Below are positions 9,382 to 17,067 of a stretch of 34,245 bases of DNA, in pieces. The stretch lies in contig CAIMMI010000209.1 of the NCBI GenBank assembly GCA_903842505.1, forward strand, positions 1 through 34,245. The letters run 5' to 3'. The DNA comes from an uncultured Verrucomicrobiota bacterium. GTDB taxonomy: Bacteria > Verrucomicrobiota > Verrucomicrobiia > Limisphaerales > UBA9464. A program made the translations under genes and the position numbers. The notes beneath the pieces are model-generated. The model was not told the DNA's origin, ran no database searches, and was given only the letters and a program-made list of their open reading frames with translations. Numbering within the stretch: the stretch's first letter is position 1; each line of letters starts with the position of its first letter.

Positions 9382-9450
9382 GGCAGTCGGGTTATCCACC
9401 GATTTCACCGATGGACTGGAATGCGAGGCCCGCCGCATCGCTGTTTCCAA
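9382..9450 (+). repeat. CACCGATTTCACCGAT-type intergenic repeat (short copy)
   Basis: Beginning 11 bases after the stop at 9371, this stretch shares about 65 bases with the copy at 32282: GGCAGTCGGGTTATCCACC, GATTTCACCGATGGACTGG and the trailing TGTTTCC. It lacks the 9-base TACACAGAT present in the other copy and has no matching second arm. This class of repeat is common downstream of genes in Verrucomicrobiota and relatives. The rest of the gap to 9483 has no other feature. Confidence 0.8.
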
Positions 9451-9483
9451 GTCACCCGCGGAGGCCGTTGAAAACGGGCCCCC

Positions 9484-11607
9484 CTATCGCGCTGCCCAGT
9501 CGAGTGCCTCGTGGATCTCTGCCGGAGTGAAGACGGTGGGGAGCACGCGGGGCGGTTGGTTGGGATCCTTCGGGTAGACGAGGACCAGAGGAACGCCGCG
9601 GCGGCTGTAGCGCTTGAGTTCAGCGGCGATGTCGGAGTTGGCGTCGGTGAAGTCACCGGCCAGCGTGACGAAGCCACCCTTGCGGAGGCGTTCGATGGTG
9701 GAGGCGATCTCGATCGAGCGGACCAGGTTGAACTTGCAGTTGGCGCAATTGTCGGCGGTGAAGTCGACGAGGACCGGGTGACCGGCGGCGCGGGCGGCGT
9801 TGACGGCGGTGGGGGACCAGGCCTGCCAGTTGATTTTCGGGTGGCGTTCGCTGGCCGGGGTACGCCAGTCGAGGGCGCCCTCCATGAGGCCGAAGTATCC
9901 ACCGGCGAGGAGGGCGAGGGCCGTGAGGCCACCGACGAGAGGGCGGCCGGCGCGTTGCCCGAATTCTCCCCAGGCCCAGGCGGCGGCGGAGACAACGACG
10001 AGGAAAAGGCCCAACCAGAGGACCCCGGACCCGCCCATGCGGGTGGCGGTGAACCAGAAGATCCAGATGGCGGTACCCAGCATCGGGAAGCCCATGGCGA
10101 CCTTGAAGCGGACCATCCAGTCGCCCGGCCGGGGCAGGAGCTTGAGCCACGCGGGTTGCCAGCACAGCAAGACGAAGGGCAGGGCGAGGCCGAGGCCGAC
10201 CGTGAGGAAAATGAGGATGAGGACGAGTGGCGGTTGGGTGAAGGCGAAGGCCACGGCCGTTGCGAGGAACGGTGCGGTGCAGGGCGTGGCGAGCACGGCA
10301 GCGAGCACCCCGTTGAAGAACGCGGCCCCGGGGCCTTCGCGCCGGATGATCGCGGTGGCCGAGGTGATGGCCTTGCCTTCGAGGGCGACTTCAAACACGC
10401 CGAAGAGGTTGAGGGAGACGAGGACCATCAGGATGCAAAGCAGGACCCGGAAGGTCGGGCTCTGGAAGGCGGTGCTCCAGTTGGCGTCCTTCCCGGCGGC
10501 CTGCAGTCCGAGCAGCACGAGCGCGAGCACGAGGAAGCTGGCGAGGACGCCAAGCCCGTAGACGATGCCGAGCTTGCGGACGCGGGCCGGGTTGCTTCCG
10601 GACTGGCGGACAAAGCTGAGCACCTTGAGTGCGATCACCGGCAACACGCAGGGCATGATGTTCAGGATCAGGCCGCCCAGGAGCGCGGCTCCCAACATGG
10701 GAAGCAGGGCGGTCCATGAGAACGGGACGGCCTCCGAAGCGGCTTCCGTGGTGGGAGCCTGGATGGAGAGTTCCACCTCGAATCCCTTTTGGTTGGCCGT
10801 ATTGGGTTCTGCCACGAGCAACCCGGTGACCTTCGTGGGCCATCCCGTGTCGCCCTTGTTCACCTTCTTGCGGATCCGGATGGTTCCGGCGGGGGTTCCT
10901 CCGGGACGTTCCGTCCGGGCGAGCACCTCGGCCTCGCTGGTCTCGTAGGCGTAGAAGTCGGCTGTCTTGGCCGCGGTGGTCCAATCGATGAGGAGGGCGC
11001 GTTCCTTTTCGGTGGTCTCGCCTTCCCAACGGGCGACGGCCGTGGGTTTGGGGTCGCTGGCGGGAAGCAACGAGCGGGCCTGGACGAATTTCGGGGCGTC
11101 GACGGAAGGGGTGACCTGGCTGCCGATGCGGAGTCGGGCGCGGACCTCGGTCTGGCCCGGGACGCATTCTTCGTGGCATTCCAGCCACGAGACCCGGCCG
11201 ACGATCTCGATCTCGCCGGGAGGCGAGTTGGAGGCTACGTGGAGCGGGATGAGGAGGACGGTGACCCCTTCGAAGATCTGGGTCACGCCAGCGGCTTCCT
11301 CCAGTTGCTTTGGGACCGGCCATAGGATCGGGTCGGCCGTGATCCCAGCCGGCAGGTTCCATCGGATCCGGGTCGCCAGACCGGCGCCGCCGGATTCGCT
11401 GGGGTTGCGCCAGTACGTGTGCCACTCGGGGGCCATGGTCAGCTCTACGGCGGCGTCGAGGGACGAGCCGGGCGGGGTCTCCGAACGTTCGAGGAGGAGT
11501 CGGGCCTTCGTCTGGGTCTGGGCGGTGACCCTTGGGGTCAGGATGCCGGCAAAGAGGAGGCAGAGGACGACGGAACGGGCGAGCCAGATGGGTAAGGAAA
11601 ATGGCAT
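9484..11607 (-). CDS. DsbD-like thiol:disulfide interchange protein
   Basis: This 707-residue protein probably moves reducing equivalents from cytoplasmic thioredoxin across the inner membrane to periplasmic thiols. A signal peptide (1-30, ending RVTAQ) precedes an N-terminal periplasmic domain (about 35-290) with WLECHEEC (141-148), the region homologous to DsbD-alpha. The membrane domain (about 300-580) carries the two family motifs NIMPCVLPVI (Cys320) and ATPCTAPF (Cys443). The C-terminal thioredoxin-like domain (about 590-707) has the active site CANC at 621-624 in DFTADNCANCK. All three redox centres are present. The open frame runs up to 11994, but the extra 129 residues are low-complexity and overlap a better small ORF; ATG 11607 directly precedes the signal peptide. 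Neighbouring cytochrome c-type proteins are plausible clients. Confidence 0.93.
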   Translation of the reverse strand: MPFSLPIWLARSVVLCLLFAGILTPRVTAQTQTKARLLLERSETPPGSSLDAAVELTMAPEWHTYWRNPSESGGAGLATRIRWNLPAGITADPILWPVPKQLEEAAGVTQIFEGVTVLLIPLHVASNSPPGEIEIVGRVSWLECHEECVPGQTEVRARLRIGSQVTPSVDAPKFVQARSLLPASDPKPTAVARWEGETTEKERALLIDWTTAAKTADFYAYETSEAEVLARTERPGGTPAGTIRIRKKVNKGDTGWPTKVTGLLVAEPNTANQKGFEVELSIQAPTTEAASEAVPFSWTALLPMLGAALLGGLILNIMPCVLPVIALKVLSFVRQSGSNPARVRKLGIVYGLGVLASFLVLALVLLGLQAAGKDANWSTAFQSPTFRVLLCILMVLVSLNLFGVFEVALEGKAITSATAIIRREGPGAAFFNGVLAAVLATPCTAPFLATAVAFAFTQPPLVLILIFLTVGLGLALPFVLLCWQPAWLKLLPRPGDWMVRFKVAMGFPMLGTAIWIFWFTATRMGGSGVLWLGLFLVVVSAAAWAWGEFGQRAGRPLVGGLTALALLAGGYFGLMEGALDWRTPASERHPKINWQAWSPTAVNAARAAGHPVLVDFTADNCANCKFNLVRSIEIASTIERLRKGGFVTLAGDFTDANSDIAAELKRYSRRGVPLVLVYPKDPNQPPRVLPTVFTPAEIHEALDWAAR

Positions 11608-11620
11608 GGAATGGGCGGTG

Positions 11621-11770
11621 TTATTCGAGTTCCTCGGACTGGAGACGCTTCGGTCGGGCTTGGATCCGTTCGCGGGCGGGTGCGGCGGCATCATGTCCGC
11701 CGGGTGTGGCCGCTCCGGCATGCAGGGCTTCCATGAGCGCCAGTCGTTTGAGGAGTTGCTTATCGTCCAT
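11621..11770 (-). CDS. Small ORF (49 residues) coupled to the DsbD-like gene
   Basis: A short ORF on the minus strand, too short for most ORF listings, ends 13 bases before the DsbD-like start. It encodes a charged, helical-looking peptide starting MDDKQLLKRLALMEAL, with a central ATPGGHDAAAPARERIQAR and a final QSEELE. The pattern TPG..AA..AR.RI..R recalls a helical motif found in some small bacterial proteins and DUF2786-like segments, but this is only a resemblance. An in-frame ATG at 11782 would add four residues (MAAG). The tight spacing suggests translational coupling with the reductase gene. Whether it makes a functional protein, or acts only as a leader, is unknown. Confidence 0.5.
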   Translation of the reverse strand: MDDKQLLKRLALMEALHAGAATPGGHDAAAPARERIQARPKRLQSEELE

Positions 11771-11854
11771 GCCTGCGGCCATTTGAGCCCAAGGGAGGCG
11801 CCGTCGCCAGAGGAAGTTGGAGACGGGCGGATCTTGGCACGGCCACCCAGAACT

Positions 11855-11938
11855 GGTGGGGAGAGACTCCGTCTAGCCGCCCCGAGGCTGGGAATTCCGA
11901 GCTTCAGGCGCGAAGAAAGAGGGAATTGGCTCGTGAGC
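11855..11938 (+). repeat. Degenerate mosaic repeat (copy E)
   Basis: The 25 bases at 11855-11879 (GGTGGGGAGAGACTCCGTCT then AGCCG) match the module at 15763-15787 with two differences. They are followed, as in that copy, by a purine/pyrimidine-symmetrical stretch (GGGAATTCC and GGGAATTGG) and then CTCGTGAG. The element lies between the 3' end of the PQQ-dehydrogenase gene and the small ORF upstream of the DsbD-like gene, and reads antisense to both. It appears to be an eroded member of the family at 15688, 18073 and 27666. Confidence 0.6.
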
Positions 11939-11996
11939 AAACCCGCTTCACCCCTCGCCGGCGGCAGCGTCCAGAGGTGGCCGTTGGGTACCATGG

Positions 11997-14621
11997 CTAG
12001 GGCTCAAATACCCGGACGCGGAAGAACCGGTGCCGGCCGTCGGTCGGGAGAGGAACCTCGGCCTCGGTATCCGTTGCAGAAAAGGTCACGCGGTTGGCGG
12101 GGTGATCCACCGGGAACCAGTATCCGAGGCCGACGGCCTCCGTCATCTCCACGACGAATGCCCGGTTGGCCTTCCGGGTGAAACGCAGGGTGACCTCGGC
12201 GCCGGATCGGGCGATGCGCGCCTTCCAGACATCCGAGGGTTCGAGTGGGTCGGTGCCAAGGAGGTATTCGCGGTAGTTGGGGTCCCCATCGTTGTCCGGG
12301 TCCGCGGATGGGAGCGACTGGATGGGGTCGGGTTCCTCGAAGCGGGTTCCGACCCAGTTGGTGTAGGAGACTTGGGCTGGGAGACTGTGGGTGATCCAGC
12401 GGTCGAGGAGGCGGACGGCCTGGTCATTGCGCAGGAACGTGCCCAGGGGCGGCATGTGGAGCAGTCCCAGGCTGTCGACACGCTGGTACAGGGCGGAGTT
12501 GGTGGTGGCACCTGGGTCGACGAGTTTGATGGAGTCGCCCTGCTGATGGAGCGTCGGGATGCCGATCAGGTTGCGTTCGGATTGGGGGGTGAGGAAGCGG
12601 GCGTCCCAACTGGCGCGGGTCGGGCCGCCGGGTTGATGGCATGGAGAGCAGTTGGCGGCGAAGTAGCCCGCGATGCGGTGATCCACGCTGACGGATTCGT
12701 CGGCGATCGAGGGGAGGGCTGGAAGCAGGTTGGGGTGGATGTCGGGCTGATCCTCGAATACGCCGGCGTGGGCGAGTTCCAGCAGTTGGTTCGTGCCGCT
12801 GCCGCCCGGGCGGTTGAGTTGGGCGGTGTTGAAGGAGAGGGAATGGCCGCCGACGGGGGTGTGGCAGGAGAGACATTCGTTGCGGCTGGGAAAACGCCAT
12901 TGCTGGGTCCGGACGGTGGGCCCGTCCTGGTAGAGGATCCCTTCATTCAGGCCGCCTTCCGGGACGAGTTCCGCATCCGAACCGGTACGATCCCATCGGT
13001 AGGAGGCGCCGTAGATGCCGTTGGTGGTCCGGACCAGCACCCGTGTTTCGAGGCGTCGGGTGAGGGCCGGGTTGGCCGTGGTCCAGTTGTGGTCGAACTG
13101 CTTGATCCAGACAGTCCCCGGCGGCGCGTCCCAGGGTTGTTCAGCGGAGAACGTGACCTTCGTGTCCCCTGGGGGCAGGGCGAACCACCGTCGCTTGATT
13201 GTGTTGTCAGACCAGAACGGTTGGTTGACCTCGTAGGCGATGACGCCCGGTGCGGGAGTCAGGCGGACCATGTCCGAGTAGATCCCGGCGCCCGAGAGCC
13301 ATTGGGGCAGGGGTTGACCGGGTTGGACGACGCGTTGGAGTCGGTGAACTCCCACGCCGCCAATCAGGATTTCTCCGGTGGCTGGATGAACGCCGAGCGT
13401 GATGGCGGTCGATTCCCACGCGAGGTTCTCCTGCGGTGCGAAGCCTGAGGGGCCCACCCGACGGAGGACGGAGAGTTGGCCGGAGAAATCCGTGAACAGG
13501 TAATGACCGTTGAGTTCAGGGTAGAGACTTCCCCGGTACAACAGGCTCCCGGTAATGGCGAGCCTGCCCTCCGTGTGCTCGTATTCGTAGGCGGGATCGA
13601 TGAGTCCGGAGGGAATTCCGAATGGCCAGGGCAGCGTCCCTTCCTTCATGAACCATCCGTAGTGACCGCCCGGCACGACGATGTTGACCTCTTCACGGGA
13701 GGCGACACCGACATCGTTGACGTAGAGCGTTCCCAGCAATGGATCGAAGGACATCCGCCATGGATTGCGGAATCCGACTGCCCAGAACTCGCCTCGAAGG
13801 TGCTCCGGACGAAACGCGTACTCGATCACGTTGGTCCCGACCAGGTGTTGGGTCCGACCGAGGTAAGGGTTGTCCGCCGGAATCAGGTATGCGCCCGGAA
13901 AAACGGCGTCGTGTGGGGTGGGAAGGACGTTTCCTGGGCGGCCATCCACGTCGATCCGCAGGATGCCGCTGAAGAAGTTCTGATCGTACAGGCCGGCATT
14001 CTGGTAACCGTATTCTTCTCCTTCGTCGCCGAGGGAGACGTAGAGGTAGCCGTCCGGTCCGAAGTGCAGGTCCCCCGAATTGTGCCAGGGATGGCGATCG
14101 AATTGGCTGATGAGCGGTTCCTCCGAGTCGGGAGAAGCGAATCCCGGGTCGTCCGGATCCACGTGGAATCGGGAAAGACGGTTGAAGATCCGATCCGTGC
14201 CGGGTTGCCGCCACGAATAGAAGACGAAGAACAGGCCATTGGTCGCGTAGCCCGGATGAAAGGTCAGGCCGCAGAGGCCGTGCTCGCCCGCGAGTTCGAG
14301 GTGAACCTTGGCGGACAGGTCGAGGAAGACCGGTGCTTGCCCGGAGTCGGGATGGGAATGGACGCGGATGAACCCGTTCCGTTCGGCGATGAAGAGTCGC
14401 GTGTCTCCCGGAGGGGAAGTCAACGTGACGACCGGGTTGGTCAGGACACCCGGCAACAGCCGGACCTCCGAATAACCGGTGGTCGGAATGACAGCTGGAA
14501 AATTCAAGGCCGCCCTCACCCAGCCCGTGCAGAGCTGGAGGATTAGCAAGGACGACCCAATCCAGGCCGGCACCGATTGAATTCGTCGAAGGTTTCCTGT
14601 GTGTTCGCTTTCGTTTCGCAA
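11997..14621 (-). CDS. PQQ-type sugar dehydrogenase fused to diheme cytochrome c
   Basis: This is an 874-residue exported protein. After a signal peptide (hydrophobic 20-38, ending GWVRA) residues 45-430 form a six-bladed propeller of the glucose/sorbosone dehydrogenase type, with LFIAERNGFIRV (76-87), GLTFHPGYATNGLFFVFY (118-135), DLHFGPDGYLYVSLGDEG (184-201) and AVGFRNPWRMSFDP (281-294). Residues 440-750 resemble the SO2930/TIGR03806-type cytochrome module with CLSCH (583-587) and CSPCH (658-662). A Ca-binding-like DPDNDGDPNYREYLLGTDP (774-792) and a short beta domain close the protein. Likely role: oxidation of a sugar or alcohol in the periplasm with electrons passed to the attached hemes. 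The start is a TTG with no good ribosome binding site; an alternative is GTG at 14573. Confidence 0.88.
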   Translation of the reverse strand: MRNESEHTGNLRRIQSVPAWIGSSLLILQLCTGWVRAALNFPAVIPTTGYSEVRLLPGVLTNPVVTLTSPPGDTRLFIAERNGFIRVHSHPDSGQAPVFLDLSAKVHLELAGEHGLCGLTFHPGYATNGLFFVFYSWRQPGTDRIFNRLSRFHVDPDDPGFASPDSEEPLISQFDRHPWHNSGDLHFGPDGYLYVSLGDEGEEYGYQNAGLYDQNFFSGILRIDVDGRPGNVLPTPHDAVFPGAYLIPADNPYLGRTQHLVGTNVIEYAFRPEHLRGEFWAVGFRNPWRMSFDPLLGTLYVNDVGVASREEVNIVVPGGHYGWFMKEGTLPWPFGIPSGLIDPAYEYEHTEGRLAITGSLLYRGSLYPELNGHYLFTDFSGQLSVLRRVGPSGFAPQENLAWESTAITLGVHPATGEILIGGVGVHRLQRVVQPGQPLPQWLSGAGIYSDMVRLTPAPGVIAYEVNQPFWSDNTIKRRWFALPPGDTKVTFSAEQPWDAPPGTVWIKQFDHNWTTANPALTRRLETRVLVRTTNGIYGASYRWDRTGSDAELVPEGGLNEGILYQDGPTVRTQQWRFPSRNECLSCHTPVGGHSLSFNTAQLNRPGGSGTNQLLELAHAGVFEDQPDIHPNLLPALPSIADESVSVDHRIAGYFAANCSPCHQPGGPTRASWDARFLTPQSERNLIGIPTLHQQGDSIKLVDPGATTNSALYQRVDSLGLLHMPPLGTFLRNDQAVRLLDRWITHSLPAQVSYTNWVGTRFEEPDPIQSLPSADPDNDGDPNYREYLLGTDPLEPSDVWKARIARSGAEVTLRFTRKANRAFVVEMTEAVGLGYWFPVDHPANRVTFSATDTEAEVPLPTDGRHRFFRVRVFEP

Positions 14622-14711
14622 GGCAATGGTTGGTATTGCGCTCTACACAGCAGAGAGACGTACGGCGAAGGGGATCGGTTGCAAAGATTTCAATCCGTCA
14701 ATTGCTGGGGT

Positions 14712-14752
14712 CTGGCCAAGGAAGGACCGGGGATGGGTCTTGGGTTGGCCAG
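14712..14752. other. Inverted repeat in the divergent PQQ-DH/GT2 intergenic region
   Basis: CTGGCCAA (14712-14719) and TTGGCCAG (14745-14752) are perfect inverted arms separated by 25 bases that themselves contain GGACC and GGGTCT. The site is in the 208-base region between two divergently transcribed genes and could be a regulator binding site or a hairpin in the GT2 leader. No convincing -35/-10 pair was identified here. Confidence 0.4.
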
Positions 14753-14797
14753 TCCTTTCCCCGTCGGACACCTCGGATTGGTGTCGGCGATTGCCAT

Positions 14798-14829
14798 TCC
14801 GGCCCGGGCCGGATTGCATCGGGCCCGAT
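14798..14829 (+). promoter_or_regulatory. Two perfect palindromes abutting the GT2 start codon
   Basis: A 16-bp perfect palindrome TCCGGCCCGGGCCGGA (14798-14813) is followed four bases later by a 12-bp perfect palindrome ATCGGGCCCGAT (14818-14829). The second ends directly at the ATG at 14830. The GGGCC cores of the two can also pair with one another. There is no purine-rich ribosome binding site between them and the ATG. They could be operators or RNA hairpins that hide the translation start. Confidence 0.5.
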
Positions 14830-15702
14830 ATGTCGGACCAACCGCTGAGCATCGTCGTCCGGACGCTGAATGCCGCGCCGCAGTTCCGCGAACTGCGGGC
14901 GGGCCTGCGGTTGGAGCCTTGCGACGAGTTGATCGTCGTCGACTCCGGTTCCACCGACGGCACACCCGATATCGCCCGGGCGGCAGGTGCGACCGTGGTG
15001 ACGCTGGCGAAGGAACGGTTCACCTACGGGCGTTCGCTGAACGTCGGTTTTGCCGTCGCCCGCAACCCGTGGATCCTGGCGTTGAGCTCGCACGTGGTGC
15101 CGGTGCGGGCGGACTTCCTCGACGTTTACCGGCAAGGAATCCGGCGGTTTCCGGCGAATGTCGTGGCGGCTGCGGGCCCGCTCGTCCGGAGCGACGGGGA
15201 GCGCGGCATGACCGGTGGAATCACGCTCTATGAAGGGGAGGACTTCCTGAAGGGATTCGAATTCGGCGCGGGGAACCCCAATTGCCTGTACCGCCGGGAT
15301 GTCTGGCAGGCCCGACCGTTCGACGAGGAGTTGGGGGGAGGCGAGGACTGCGAGTGGTACGTTTGGGCGATCGTCGCCGGCCACGCGCTCGCGGCGGTGC
15401 ATGCGGCGGAGGTGTATTACCGGTTCAAGCGCTCCTGGTCGGCCTTCGTGTACAAGGGACGCATCGATTACCAGGTGACCCACCGCTACCTCGAAGTCCA
15501 CCAACCCAAGCTGTCGGGCCTCGCGATCCGGGGTGCCAAGCTCGGACTTTATGCGGCGATGGGTCGCGTGGGGTGGTCGGACGTGAAGGCCAGCATGGGA
15601 CACTGCTGGGGATCGTATCTGGAGGCACGCGCGACACGGACGAAGGGAATTCCCGGCGGACAACTGGCGAGGGAGTTGCGGGCTGCGAAACTTGAATCTT
15701 GA
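14830..15702 (+). CDS. Glycosyltransferase family 2 protein
   Basis: This is a 290-residue cytoplasmic GT-A fold glycosyltransferase that adds a sugar from a nucleotide donor to a surface glycan; donor and acceptor are unknown. Signature segments are LSIVVRTLNAAPQF (residues 6-19), ELIVVDSGSTDGTPDIAR (about 33-50), FTYGRSLNVGFAVARNP and the acceptor-side GGGEDCEWYVWAI with the catalytic-type Glu-Asp. The usual DxD position reads LSSHVVPVR; SxH in place of DxD is typical of a GT2 subfamily with FTFGRSLN motifs. The frame is open upstream to 14599, but MSDQPLSIVV at 14830 is the natural family start. The last codons (KLES and stop) are contributed by the repeat starting at 15688. It converges on the GT4 gene. 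Confidence 0.92.
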   Translation: MSDQPLSIVVRTLNAAPQFRELRAGLRLEPCDELIVVDSGSTDGTPDIARAAGATVVTLAKERFTYGRSLNVGFAVARNPWILALSSHVVPVRADFLDVYRQGIRRFPANVVAAAGPLVRSDGERGMTGGITLYEGEDFLKGFEFGAGNPNCLYRRDVWQARPFDEELGGGEDCEWYVWAIVAGHALAAVHAAEVYYRFKRSWSAFVYKGRIDYQVTHRYLEVHQPKLSGLAIRGAKLGLYAAMGRVGWSDVKASMGHCWGSYLEARATRTKGIPGGQLARELRAAKLES

Positions 15703-15864
15703 AACTCGGGACTCTGCACCGACTCGTGAGGACACTCGCCCCACCGAATGGGATCCTGTCGGGGTGGGGCGAGACTCCGTCGAGCCGTTCCGAAGTTTGA
15801 AGTTTTCCGTTTCAGGTTTGAAGCAGGAGCCGGGCTTGAAACTTGAATCTTGAAACTTGGGACT
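15688..15864 (+). repeat. Mosaic hairpin repeat (copies B1 and B2) between convergent glycosyltransferase genes
   Basis: B1 (15688-15714) is a half-element, AAACTTGAATCTTGAAACTC then GGGACTC, and overlaps the end of the GT2 gene. It is followed by a second module containing a perfect 11-bp inverted repeat, CTCGCCCCACC (15735-15745) and GGTGGGGCGAG (15763-15773), then ACTCCGTCGAGCCG. B2 (15792-15864) is a full copy with AAGTTTTCCGTTTCAGG on one side and CTTGAAACTTGAATCTTG on the other. The same order of modules recurs at 27666-27907. Confidence 0.85.
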
Positions 15865-15887
15865 CCCTCCCACCTCGTGGACGATCC

Positions 15888-17060
15888 TCAGGATCCTCCG
15901 TCACCGGGGTGTCCTGCTGACCGGATCACCCGGGCCAACCGTTCCAGGTGGGCGTCGAGACCGAACCGCTCCAGGCTGGCGCGGCGGAAGCGCAGTCCGT
16001 CTTCCGACCGGGCGACCTGTTGGAGCGCGGCGGCCGCGGCAGCGGGATTCTTCGGTTCGACCAGTCCCGCGTACCCGGCGGGAAGCATCTCCGGGATTCC
16101 ACGCCATCGGGTGGTCACCGGAGGCAGGCCGTGGGCCATGGCCTCGATCAGGTTCAGGGGTTGGCCTTCGTTGGCAAAATAGCTGGGGAAGAGGAAGAGG
16201 TCGGACTCCCGCAGGCACCGGGACTTCGCTTCGCCGGCGACGAACCCGAGCAGTCGGACCCGGTCGGCCAGGTCGGGACGGGCGATGCGTTCGCGGACAG
16301 CGGATTCCTCCTCGGCGGTGACGAACGAACCGGCGACATCGATGTGGAAGTCGAGTCGTGTCGAAGCGGGAACGGCAGCCTCTGCCGTGTTGGCGAGCGC
16401 GATGGCTTCGAGGGCATCGAGGACGCCCTTGTCGCGGGTGCAATGAGCGAGGAACAGGACACGGACGATCCCGGCTGACCGACGGGCTTCGGCCCGTTGA
16501 ACGCGTGTCGGCGCCAACGAGGCATCGAAGTCCGGGCAGGGATCCGGCACGCCGTTGGCGACCACCTCGGTGCGCCGGGGGTGGAAGCACCGAGCGTCGG
16601 GCGAATTGAACTCCGACAGCGTGATGGCCAGGTCGGCGCGGCCCAGGACTCGATGGCTGACCCACCGTTCCCAACCGCGTGCATCGGTTTCCAGCCAGTT
16701 CCCCAGACCGACGGCATGCCAGTGGAAGATCGTCCGACGGAAGAATGGCCGGACAAGCAGGAGCACGACGCAGTCGCGGTAAAGGCTGTTCCGCTTGGGA
16801 GGTGAGGGGACGTAGTACCACGTCGTGGCGCCGGTGCGGAACCGGGCGCGAATGGCCTGCCAGCAATAGCCGAGCAACCGGGGCAGCTTGCCGCCGCGCG
16901 CGCTCCCGACATCGGTCAGGTCGTCGGACAGGCGCGCATCGACATGCTCCACCGCGATGCCGAGGTCCGGTCGACGGCGGAACCCTTCGACCAGGTACTG
17001 GACCATCTGGCTCTGCCCGTGGTGCGGGGGCGGGACGTGGGCGAAGACGACGAGCTTCAT
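15888..17060 (-). CDS. Glycosyltransferase family 4 protein
   Basis: This 390-residue protein has a GT-B fold. The N-terminal half starts MKLVVFAHVPPPHHGQSQMV, where the GQS loop is the family's usual acceptor-side glycine loop. The C-terminal half contains RVLFLAHCTRDKGVLDALEA and the donor-binding EX7E region ANEGQPLNLIEAMAHGLP (Glu residues seven apart), followed by VTTRWRGIPEML. It presumably builds an extracellular or capsular glycan with the convergent GT2 gene. Its ATG lies 7 bases after the stop of the upstream Gfo/Idh/MocA gene, so the two are probably cotranscribed. The open frame extends 22 residues further, but the extension is Arg/Pro/Ser-rich and overlaps the upstream gene's stop, so MKLVVF is preferred. 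Confidence 0.9.
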   Translation of the reverse strand: MKLVVFAHVPPPHHGQSQMVQYLVEGFRRRPDLGIAVEHVDARLSDDLTDVGSARGGKLPRLLGYCWQAIRARFRTGATTWYYVPSPPKRNSLYRDCVVLLLVRPFFRRTIFHWHAVGLGNWLETDARGWERWVSHRVLGRADLAITLSEFNSPDARCFHPRRTEVVANGVPDPCPDFDASLAPTRVQRAEARRSAGIVRVLFLAHCTRDKGVLDALEAIALANTAEAAVPASTRLDFHIDVAGSFVTAEEESAVRERIARPDLADRVRLLGFVAGEAKSRCLRESDLFLFPSYFANEGQPLNLIEAMAHGLPPVTTRWRGIPEMLPAGYAGLVEPKNPAAAAAALQQVARSEDGLRFRRASLERFGLDAHLERLARVIRSAGHPGDGGS

Positions 17061-17067
17061 TCTGGGA

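Noticed and set aside
11608-11994. N-terminal extension of the DsbD-like protein
   Set aside because: The extra 129 residues are low-complexity and precede an obvious signal peptide; they overlap a repeat and a better small ORF.
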